64,000 bases of DNA from Gracilaria gracilis. Taxonomy: Eukaryota > Rhodophyta > Florideophyceae > Gracilariales > Gracilariaceae. A program made the position numbers and the translations under genes. The stretch is taken from assembly GCA_030374805.1 (NCBI GenBank), contig JARGSG010000026.1:62001-126000 (forward strand), given 5' to 3'. The notes beneath the pieces were generated by a model. The model had not been told where the DNA came from. It did not search any database and saw nothing but the letters and a program-made list of their open reading frames with translations. Shown in pieces: positions 39,575 to 48,499 of the stretch (position 1 is its first letter; each line of letters begins with the position of its first letter).

Positions 39575-40600
39575 AGAAGATAGGTGATGCACAATTGTCT
39601 ACTGGGGATGAACGCTAATCTACAGTCTTTGATGCTTCTTTTTGTGGCGGAAAACTCGAAACAGGAGTTACTGCAGTTCAAGGAGCATCAGCTAACATCA
39701 TGCCCAATGATTTGTATTTGAATCTTCGAAAGCATGACGGCATGAATGCTATTCATAAGTTCGTGGAGCAATAGCAATCTGATGTCGGCACAATAAAGTT
39801 TCTCATAATAGAGCTCTATCCATTGAGCACTGACGTGTCAGACTATGAATGTAGACCCCGTTTCGGGTGGATTTGGAAATATTATTGGAACGTACCTTGT
39901 TAGGTGAATCTGGGATAGAACCTATGAAATAGGTGTACAGTAGGGCTTTGTGGCATATTTGTCCAAATATTTGGCGTCACACCCGCTGGGTCGATACTTT
40001 GGCACCCTGACACTGGGTTGTCCACGTGTAGAGCCCTCGTGGGAGTGCGCAGCCCTAGATACAGTAGATAGTATATATGCCCGGGCGATCTCGCCCTGGA
40101 GCCAATAAGTAAAACTCACCTGAGTCGTATCTTCTTCTTGAAGTACGTGGTCTTCATCCCGAAGGTTGGGCCATGGTTCTTACTGCCTACGTAGGTTCAC
40201 GACTCCTCTGAGGAGAGTAACCACGACTGGTCTCGGTACAATCACCCCTCAGGGTCCCTAAGGAAGTTCTTTACTACCAGTTTCTGGCTCGTTTCGCTAA
40301 TTGCCCCAGTATCAGGTCGTATTTGCTGTCGTTCACCGAGGTACCGGATCTTTGTTTAGTTCATCGTTTTCCTGGTGCAGGTCTCGCTTCCGCCTCTGTA
40401 TAGAGTTATATTTGGACACTCGCGTGTGTGTCTCGTTCCGCTATCGGCCCTGTTCCCGCCGTTGGCACGGGCCGTAGCTTCGCTTGTGTGGTTCTCCGTA
40501 GGAGCACTACACCGTCTTACGGCACCGTTCGCTCCACTTCTAGACTCGTTCTCTCTTGATCCGTCGTCGGTTATTCCTCTCTAAGCCCACGCTCTTCCTT

Positions 40601-40755
40601 ACCTCTGCAGGTTATTCCAGTACCGTCTCCGGTTTACACCCGGCTGCCACGCGGCACGCGCACGGGCAGAGGGCTCTACTTCTGAGTTCGCCCTTTTGTG
40701 GGAGCAGGACTCGGACACCCTGGTGGACACGTACCCTCTTTGGGGTTTGCTCTAC
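40601..40755 (+). repeat. Diverged direct repeat, copy A
   Basis: It begins ACCTCTGCAGGTTATTCCAG and shares roughly 80% of bases with 41251-41402, from the first base to a common TTGCTC(T/C)(A/C)CA end. Origin unknown. Confidence 0.75.
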
Positions 40756-41250
40756 ATTCTGGTCTCCCGACTTAGAAGAGTCTAGTGGACTAGAGCCCAA
40801 AAAGGAAGTTTAATTGAAGTAGTACTCATAAGAGTTCGAAACTAGAAGCTTGAAGTTGTTTCCTTGCTTGGGTTTGTTTCTGTCACTGAAATGGGATCCG
40901 GAAAACGGCCAAGTCCGCCCAAGGCCCGATCGGTCGGTTCTGGTTAACCCCCGCAAGAGCGGTCAGTTCCCGAACCGCTACCGGTGAAAGAGAAGAACTC
41001 CGGGAGCCGGAAACAACCGTCGAAGACGTCTGATACCCCAGTGGCCGGGCCCGCTTCCGTTCCTCTGGAAGGACCCTTATCCGCTGCTGCGGCAAGTGAC
41101 GCAGTATTATCCGAATTGGATACTCAAGTTCGCCTGCTTGAGGCCCAGAGCGCGGTGAGAGCTAGCTCTCAAGCTGCACTCAAAAAGGAGGTCGAATCGC
41201 TTCGCGAGGAAGTGAAAGACGCTACCGATCACCCGTTCCTCATGGTTTTT

Positions 41251-41402
41251 ACCTCTGCAGGTTCTTCCAGTACCGTCTTCGGTTTACACCCGGCTGCCAC
41301 TCGGCATGCGCACGAGCAGAGGGCTCTTCTGCTGAGTTCGCCCATACAGGGAGTGGGACTCGAACATCCCATGGACGTCCCCTTTCAGGGTGTTGCTCCA
41401 CA
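41251..41402 (+). repeat. Diverged direct repeat, copy B
   Basis: It begins ACCTCTGCAGGTTCTTCCAG and is the partner of 40601-40755. It ends where the integrase sequence of element 3 resumes, so this copy may mark the right edge of the foreign fragment. Confidence 0.75.
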
Positions 41403-41415
41403 GTTAAGTCTAAAG

Positions 41416-41954
41416 TAAGCACAAGCCGAAAGAAGAGGATTCAAAGGCACAACGACAAAACTAATATTCATCGAAGCGAGATTAAAGTGGGAAGTTATGT
41501 TCTGGTACGTGAGGCAAGGTCACGACGCAAACATAAGCTCGAGTTTCAATGAAAAGAGCCTCGTCGCGTCGTTGCAACAAAGTCCAACTGGGTATTTGAG
41601 GTCGAAGATCTTGTGCTGCACAAGGAACAACTTGTGCATGTCTCTCGTCTGATACTCTACAGAGCGGACCTGGACAATCAAGAAGTTGATCCAGCACTTT
41701 TGGAGTATACTCGTAGCAACGAGACACAGTGGCAAGCAGCCAAATTTTTAGGCAGTATCAGAGATGGACCTACTGGAATAGAGATTTTGGTTGAGTGGGA
41801 AGGACTACCGGACAACATGGACGAAACTTGGGAGCCTTTAGCAAACATTTGTGAAGACCTACCTGGTTTGCTCCAAGACTACCTGTATACGTCCAAAGAC
41901 CGCGAGCTCAAAACCAGGGCTCTGAAGTTGTGTTTCCCTGAAGAAACAAACTGA
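41416..41954 (+). pseudogene. Integrase C terminus with chromodomain, gypsy element 3
   Basis: The frame around KVGSYVLVREARSRRKHKLEFQ, then a TGA at 41550-41552, then KEPRRVVATKSNWVFEVEDL is the GPY/F module that closes Ty3/gypsy integrases; the stop stands where the family has Trp. The following ORF (to the TGA at 41952-41954) carries a clear chromodomain: KFLGSIRDG, ILVEWEGLPDNMDETWEP, and a C-terminal helix DLPGLLQDYL. Integrase chromodomains steer insertion to particular chromatin. The catalytic core upstream is gone. The stop lies 20 bp before the 3' LTR, as expected for the end of pol. Confidence 0.85.
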
Positions 41955-41974
41955 GAGTTGTTCCTTGGACCCCT

Positions 41975-42194
41975 GTTACCCAACAGACATCAGAGTCTGG
42001 ATTGCAGGTAGAGGAACACTGCGCCGTGGCGAGAGCGCCGTTGTTTCGAATTGAAATCCAGAGAAAACTAGGCTCACTATAATAAACTTTATTAGGCAAG
42101 GCGACAGGGGAGCACAGAAGCACTCCTGATCGATCACCGGCCTTTCTCCCTTGTTTGGCCTGAGAAGCGCGGCGTTCAGTTCTGCGTATCTGTA
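41975..42194 (+). repeat. 3' LTR of gypsy element 3
   Basis: It begins TGTTACCC as the left copy does and ends near TCTGTA. It differs from the left copy at about 4-5 positions. Confidence 0.88.
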
Positions 42195-42508
42195 TACGTA
42201 GGAGACCAATGTTCTACATGTCTAAGTTACATCAAGTATAATTGACATTAGCGTTTCGAGCAACTCATGTATTCATCCGTGCTACCTTATTCTCGACACG
42301 ACCAGAATCACCCCGTATGGCTAGCGGATGATTCTGCTCGTACAGAAAGTCATTCTGTGCTCGCATCGGTTGCGGACTGTTTCACTCTTAACCATTGTTT
42401 TCGGCGTTGGTTAACGATAGAATCGTGATGGATTGTCGGAAGTACAAGCTTTCTGTTTTGAGTTCCTATCTCAATCATCATGATTCAACATGGTGTTATT
42501 CATAGTTC
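42195..42508. other. Displaced 3' flank of the CPA2 antiporter gene
   Basis: This stretch was next to the antiporter gene before element 4 inserted. Read on the minus strand from the target duplication AGTTC (42504-42508), it supplies the last two original codons and the original TAA (42496-42498). The rest is presumably the old 3' untranslated region. No gene is seen here. Confidence 0.8.
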
Positions 42509-42644
42509 TGTAGATTAGGCGGTCGTGGCCACCGATTGGAACGGGCCACAGTGTCCACACGTTCCAACCGGTGGCCAGATTAAAGGACAGCGGCCGACGG
42601 TTGCAAGCCACCTGACCCGGAGAGGGAAGGTGCGCACTTGTTTA
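42509..42644 (+). repeat. 5' LTR of copia element 4 (136 bp)
   Basis: It contains an 18-bp inverted repeat with one mismatch (TGGCCACCGATTGGAACG at 42526-42543 and CGTTCCAACCGGTGGCCA at 42560-42577) around a 16-nt loop. It ends TA where the 3' copy ends CA. Confidence 0.93.
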
Positions 42645-42657
42645 TGGTACCATCGCC
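42645..42657 (+). other. Likely primer-binding site of copia element 4
   Basis: TGGTACCATCGCC follows the LTR directly. It starts with the TGG expected for pairing to a tRNA 3' CCA end, unlike the half-tRNA site of elements 1 and 2. The tRNA is not identified. Confidence 0.6.
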
Positions 42658-42699
42658 ACCACGATTCCTTCGACCGCTCCAAGCCGGAGACGACCACCC

Positions 42700-43500
42700 C
42701 CTTTCATTTCCTCAGCTGCGCTGCCTCCTGGCTTCGGGCCCGCCTCCCCCGAGCCTTCGCTGCACCGCCTTGCGCCCCCAGCCGCGCTGCCTTCTGGCCT
42801 TGGCCTTGCCTCCCCCGGCCGCGCCGCTTTAAGCCCTCGCCGCGCCGCCTTGCTCCCCCGGCTGCGCCGCATCGCTCTCATCCGGCCGCGCTGCCTCTTC
42901 TGTTTGGCCGCGCCACCTTCTGCCTTTGGCCCCGCCTCCCCCGGCCGCGCCACCCTGAACCTTCGCTGCGCCAATTCGCTCCCCCGGCCTGCGCCGCGTT
43001 GCTCTTCCGGCCGCGCCGCCTTGTTCCCCGACCCTGCGCCGCCTCGCTCCCCCGGCCTGCGCCGCCTTGCCCTTCCGGCGGCACCGCCTCGCTCCCCCGG
43101 CCTGCGCCGCCTTGCCCTTTGGGCCGCACTGCCTTGCTCCCCCGGCTGCGCCGCCTTACTCCCTTGGCCGCCCCGCCTCTAACCTTTGGCCGAGCCGCCT
43201 CTTCCACCATTGGCCGCGCCGCCTTGTCCTCCTTCGGCCGCGTCGCCTCTCTTCCTCGGCCGCGCCGCCTCTCTTCCTCGGCCGCGCCGCCTCTCTCCTT
43301 CGGCCACGCCGCCTCTCTCCTCCGGCCGCGCCGCCTCTCTTCTTCGGCCGCGCCGCCTCTCTTCTTCGGCCGCGCCGCCTGGTCCACCCTCGGTTGCGCC
43401 ACCTCTTTGGCCTACGGCCGCACCGTTTCACCTGCATTTGGCCGCGCCGCCTCGCCTGCCGTCACCAGCCGAATCGCCACGCCTTTCTCGGCCGCGCTGC
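42700..43500 (+). repeat. GC-rich minisatellite in the leader of element 4
   Basis: A Gly/Ala/Pro-coding-like GC-rich stretch built from imperfect tandem units sharing GGCCGCGCCGCC. The clearest part (43233-43380) has 22-bp units such as CGGCCGCGCCGCCTCTCTTC plus two bases, repeated about six times with few changes. The longer frames seen here in several phases are by-products of the missing stop codons in such sequence. Confidence 0.85.
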
Positions 43501-44223
43501 CGCAACACACCTTCCTAGAGCCTACTTTGTCTAGGAGGCGTGGTGTGTTGGCGCATCAGGCATTGGGTTGTCTCCCTGGTCCAGAACTACAGGTTGAGTT
43601 TTTGAAGTCTCGCTGGCCCACGGGAAGCTGCGTGGTGTCGTGTATTTAACGGGCGGGAAGCTGCGCCTGTTGATTAAGAGCCTCTGTTGCCTCCCTCGTT
43701 GAGAAAGTTGGCACTTTAGAGGAGTGGGCGGCTCGCAAGCTGAGCACCGGCAGGGAATCGACTGGGGGCTTGTACCAAGTCGTGGGATTTGATATCACTC
43801 CGAATAACCGGCTCTGCTGGGGGGTGCTCTGTCTGTCCACGAGGACGGGGTGCCTCGTCGTTTGGCCCGGGCTGCCCGCGAACCTGAAGTATAACGGAGT
43901 AGTTCGCCGAGCTCGTACAACGTAAGAGACTAGAGAGGGTGTACTGGTGAAAACATATCTACCTGTTAGTAACCTCCTCTGGACGTCTCGTAGTTGTAGA
44001 CACGCATCTCGTTCTGACGCACGCAGAACTTGACAGGCCGAAGCAAAACGTGCCTCACCGGGAGAGAGTTTACCCGGAGTCAGAGGTCTGACCTTTAGGA
44101 GTACGGGGCTAGCACCCCCTGCCAGTGACTCTGAATAAGAAGTATCCCTAAGCCAGTAGGTGAGGGGAGGAAGATTTTACACTGCACTTGCCTGTCCGTT
44201 CCCGCGTTTGAGACCACTCTGCG
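43501..44223 (+). other. Remaining leader of copia element 4
   Basis: About 720 bp between the minisatellite and the gag ATG. No gene or repeat was recognised. Confidence 0.5.
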
Positions 44224-44904
44224 ATGGAAGCCGACAGAGAGCACGAGTCGAAGCGCATTCCTCGTCTCAAAGGAAGTACCGACTACTACACTTGGCGTAT
44301 CTACGTCCGCGACCTGATGCATTCGCTGCCATCGCTCTTCGTTCTCACCAAGCCGCGACCCGTCGAAGGTACCGCACAAGCTCGAAGACGGTGGGACGAT
44401 GCTGACCGAAAGGCACGATCTGCCATCGTGCAGAACCTTGGTACGCAACCCATCGTCGCCGTATCAGAGTTACTGGAACGAGAACACTGCTCTGCCTTGG
44501 AAGTCTGGTCTAAGTTGGAGTCTACTTACAAAAAGAACAACATACAATCCAAGATGAACCTAAGGCAGAAGCTGACCACGTTAGCATTCAAGGACGGTGA
44601 CGAAATACAAAAGCATTTACTGGAACTTGAAACCACTTTCCTGGAGCTCGCTCGTCTCGGCGATCCATTAACCGACCGCGAACGTACAGCTACACTACTG
44701 CGGACGTTGCCCGACTCATTGATGGCTATTAATCTACTGGCCGATGCGAACAACATGGAGTACGATCAAGTTGTTTCGCTCGTCCGTTCCGAGATGGACC
44801 GTCGAAACCACCGCGTCTCTAGCCTGAAATCAAAGCCAACGGAGTCAAAGAATACCAGCAAGCAGCCGTATCCTGCGGCACAGAAGTCAAGCTCTGGACG
44901 CTAG
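44224..44904 (+). CDS. Gag of copia element 4
   Basis: An ATG-started ORF of 226 residues with the standard copia gag (UBN2-type) layout: LKGSTDYYTWRIYVRDLM near the start, LEVWSKLESTYKKNNIQSKMNLRQKL in the middle and RTLPDSLMAINLL later. It ends at TAG (44902-44904). The same frame then continues through a classical zinc knuckle (CWNCGRIGHIRSEC) into pol, so the TAG interrupts gag rather than ending it in the usual place. Either a point mutation or read-through could explain this. The N terminus begins 1.58 kb after the 5' LTR. Confidence 0.85.
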   Translation: MEADREHESKRIPRLKGSTDYYTWRIYVRDLMHSLPSLFVLTKPRPVEGTAQARRRWDDADRKARSAIVQNLGTQPIVAVSELLEREHCSALEVWSKLESTYKKNNIQSKMNLRQKLTTLAFKDGDEIQKHLLELETTFLELARLGDPLTDRERTATLLRTLPDSLMAINLLADANNMEYDQVVSLVRSEMDRRNHRVSSLKSKPTESKNTSKQPYPAAQKSSSGR

Positions 44905-47413
44905 AGGCAGCCTCCACGAAAGGCCTCAAAAGACCTTGGGTGTTGGAACTGCGGACGAATTGGCCATATACGTTCCGAATGCTGGTCTCGAAAACGATTT
45001 AGAGATAGGAACAATCCCACTAACCGCAAAAGTGGTCGTTCCAAAGAACAATCTCGTTGTCGAAACAATAGCAAACGACACATGGAGTGGGACAGCACAC
45101 ACGAGCCAGCCCACAGCAATCGCAACAACCATAGACGGAACCAGCGCAATAATGCCGATCACGAGGATGGATCACCACGCGGCTTCATTTCCATAGCGCA
45201 AGCAAGCGTTTCCCAAAGCGATGAAGTTCCCACATGGTTGGACTCTGGCGCCACACACGTTTTCGTCAAGGAGAGAAACCCTTTCTGGGAATATCATTCA
45301 ACACGACGCCAAACGGTTCGAACGTGCGACCGATCCTCAGAAATAATTGGGCATGGCACTATCAGACTACCAATTGGAGAAGGTGTTATGCTACCGGCAA
45401 AACACACGCCTTCTTTCGATTCAAACCTCATTTCTCTCTCCGTTCTTTCACATCATGTCCGTGTCGAGTTCTCGAATGGCGAAGAAACGGGGTTCCTCAT
45501 CAAGGACCCAACGACGGGGCAAATCATCCACACATCTACTTCGAAGGACGGACTATACCCTCTACCAAGTCCAGCGCCTCCCCCTCGAGCCCATGGATCC
45601 ATTCTGTCCCCCGGCAACACAGCCAAGGATTGGCATGATAAACTGGGACACCCTGGACGACAAAGACTTCTGGCATGCGTGGATCAGTGCGAAGGGGTTC
45701 CAAGACTGTCCTCCACGGAAGTAAGTAACGTTCACTGTACACCCTGCATCCACGCGGGAAGCAAACGTGCCCCACTCCATCATACGACGTCCGTGGTCTC
45801 TCACCCATTGGAACTCACACACACCGATCTTACGGGCCCCATCAATCCTCCCTCACTACAGGGATCTACCTATATTCAGGTACTTATCGACGATAACACA
45901 AGGGTCTGCTCTGTCTACTTCATGGACAAAAAGTCCGAGTTCCTTCAGTCTGTCCGATGGTACAAGGCTCGCGCAGAAAACGAAATACCCCCGAACAGAA
46001 TGTACCGCGTTCGCCTTGACGGGGCGCGTGAGAACAGATCGGACGACTTCGTCACCTACGCAATGGAAAGCGGAATGATTCTCGAATACGCGCCACCGTA
46101 TGCCCATCAGTCTAATGGTGTTGCAGAAAAGATCATGCAGGACTTGTGGAAGATGGCACGAACCTTTCTACAAGCTTCCCAGCTTCCGCTACAACTCTGG
46201 AAAGAAGCCATCTCACACGCAAACTTCCTGAGCAACAGGCTGCCAAACTCCGGTATAGACATGAAGATACCGTACACACTCTGGTTTGGGCGAAAGCTCG
46301 ACTTTACGAACATCGTCAAGCTCGGCCAACCTGGACACGCATTCATCTACAGGTCGGAAACTGTAGCTAACAAGAAGTTACTTCCTCGCTCACTCCCAGG
46401 TCACTTTGTCGGCATGCAGAGCCCCCGCACTTTACTAAGGATATACGTTCCATCTTTACGGAAAGTGATTAAGTGTCGAGACAGGGACTTCAAGGTGACA
46501 AAAGAGTGTCTACCTTCACTAAACGAACTCATCGACTTCTCCTCTCTACGACGGATAGAAGCCGAACGAGATATGAGAGAAGAGGACGAAGAACATATGG
46601 ATGCATCCCTGGCCCACTGCATGGTCGCTCGCTCCCGCTCTCGAGATCTCGGAGACCCCGGAAAAGCTCACATAAGCTTCGAAGAAGCTCGGAACATCCC
46701 CGACTGGGCTCAAGCGATTGACCGGGAGTTCAACGCGCTCGTGAACAGGGGAACATGGGAATTGGTCGACAGGAGGAATGGAATGAAACCACTTCCTTTC
46801 CTATGGACTTTTCTGGTTAAGCACGTAAGCGCTGATTCTCCTACGACCCTGGCTAAAGCGCGTTGCGTAATACGGGGCGGCAAGCAGCGCCTTTACTTGG
46901 ACTTTGACCCAGAAAATATCTACGCACCAGTAGCACGCCTTGAGACTATTCGTCTTGCCATTGCAAAAACAGCCGCTCAAGGACTTATACTGGAAACAAT
47001 GGATATCAGCAACGCATACTTGTACGGAGATCTGGACGAGCCTTTGCTAATGGAGCAACCGCAAAACTCTTCTGGATCTTCGTACGTACACGGAAAAGTC
47101 CGCCTGCTCAAAAAGTCAATCTACGGAGCACGACAAGCTTGGCAAATCTGGGAATCTCTGCTTCACGACGAACTCCTACGTCACGGGTTCAGACAATCAA
47201 GCACGGACAGCCGCCTCTACATTTACAAATCTAAAAGCGGCACGCTGAACCTTGTGGTGGTTGTGGATGACATTCTCATGTTGTCAAACTCTCGTTCTCT
47301 CCTGAATGATTTCAAGGAAGAAATGAGGAAGCTTTTTCAAGTAAAGTTTCTAGGTGAAGCGAAGTCCTTCGTGGGACTGGACATTGAACGAGACAGGAAT
47401 GGTATAAAGGTCC
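44905..47413 (+). pseudogene. pol of copia element 4, 5' part (protease, integrase, reverse transcriptase start)
   Basis: The frame continues from gag: zinc knuckle at about 44950, protease with WLDSGATHVFV (about 45237-45270), integrase with HDKLGHPGRQRLL and CTPCIHAGSK in the zinc region and LTHTDLTGPI, RLDGARENRSDDF and HQSNGVAEKIM in the core, then reverse transcriptase with ETMDISNAYLYGD and VVVDDILMLSNSR. It stays open for almost 2.5 kb until element 5 interrupts it after codon IKV; the apparent last residues (LSYKYR, stop at 47431) come from the inserted LTR. The remainder lies at 58931-59761. Confidence 0.93.
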
Positions 47414-47921
47414 TGTCGTACAAATACCGATAAGGTGTGGGGTCCGCCTGGTAGAGGGAGCGCGCGAGGGCTCAACCTAAAGGGGAAAAACACACAACCA
47501 ATATGGTAATAGGGCACCTGAAACCCGCAGGGGCAAACGGCGGGGCAACTAGTCTAGACCGTGTAGGTGTACGGTAGTAGACGTCGACGCGCGGTAAAAC
47601 CTGAATAGTAATAGAGTAGCAAGTGACCAAGATGGTATAGTTACTGCCCTAGTGGTGCCTGACTTTACAATACCCGAGGGGGAAGGCGAGGTGCACCACA
47701 ATATATACAAGGTGCACCGACGCCGATCTCCCATGCGGGCATGACGTCATCGGCTGTGCCCATGACCTACTGTCATGGGCCAGCAATGCTAAACTATCCT
47801 AGACTATAAATTAGAAATTAGAAATTATAAAATACAGAATACCAATTGGGTACAGTGTAGCCAGCAAGGCGCACCAGTAGACCCACGTGGCACCAACCCA
47901 TTGAGGTCTCATTGTACTACA
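47414..47921 (-). repeat. 3' LTR of element 5 (508 bp)
   Basis: TGTCGTACAAATACC ... CATTGTACTACA on the plus strand; it differs from the other copy at three sites. On the minus strand it is preceded by the polypurine tract AAGGGGGTC (47922-47930). Confidence 0.95.
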
Positions 47922-47930
47922 GACCCCCTT
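47922..47930 (-). other. Polypurine tract of element 5
   Basis: Minus-strand AAGGGGGTC immediately before the 3' LTR. Confidence 0.8.
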
Positions 47931-48499
47931 CCTACCCTGAGCCACGCCCTCGTGGCTCCTAGATCCTTTCACCAAGTCGGTTGCATCGTCGTACCAATTT
48001 GGTCCCTGTCGCAGCCTTCGTGCCATCTCGCGCCGTGCGTCGCATCGGCTCTGCGTCGCCGAGCGTACTCCGTTCACCACCTTGGTGATCACCGATTGCG
48101 GCTCTATCCACTTCTTTGGTTATCACAGACGGCAGCCTATTCGTTCCCATTGGTGGTTTGGGCGCGGCGCGCGCCCATTGCATACCTCCAAGGTTCTGCC
48201 TTTTTGGCTGCCCGGCTTGGACCCTTTTTCCGTGTCGGTATACCCAGTGGGGGTGGCGGGTTGCGCCTTCGAGCTCGTGTGGGCACTGTACCGTGAAGGA
48301 TTTTGGCGCCCACTTGGTTGCGGCGTGTCTCTCTGTCCCTTCGAGGTTCGAGTACCAACCCTTCGAGGCATTGCCGCTGACTCCATCGAGGTTGTTCCAC
48401 CGTTGTCCCTTCTGGTTACCTTCGCACCCCTTTGCGGTTTGTCTACGCGGGCTCGCGCCATCGTGGCTTTTCGTCCGACCGACAAGGTTGAATCCGTTT

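Larger units (their letters stand above)
39900..41402 (+). mobile_element. Foreign fragment inside element 3, with gag-like remnant
   Basis: This 1.5-kb stretch has higher GC and different style from the AT-richer host element, so it is probably a nested insertion or a replacement. The left part has a TATA-like TATATATGCCCGGG and resembles an LTR promoter region, but no second copy is in the window. An ATG at 40890 starts a gag-like reading frame with one early TAA, continuing at 40984 as a coiled-coil segment (RLLEAQSAVRASSQAALKKEVESLREEVKD). Two related 150-bp segments lie inside. Edges are approximate; I could not find a target duplication. Confidence 0.5.
38396..42194 (+). mobile_element. 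Ty3/gypsy-like LTR element 3, internally deleted
   Basis: Direct LTRs at 38396-38616 and 41975-42194 begin TGTTACCC and differ at about 4-5 of 220 positions. A CGTAG precedes the left LTR and another CGTAG occurs at 42197-42201, so the right edge may be a couple of bases off. Inside are gag, a protease-like remnant, and the end of an integrase with a chromodomain. Reverse transcriptase, RNase H and most of integrase are missing and replaced by foreign sequence at about 39.9-41.4 kb. The element cannot move by itself. Confidence 0.88.

Noticed and set aside
42525-43649. Long ORF through the GC-rich region of element 4
   Set aside because: It begins without ATG inside the LTR, and several phases are open at once because the minisatellite lacks stop codons; the Ala/Pro/Arg composition follows the repeat.
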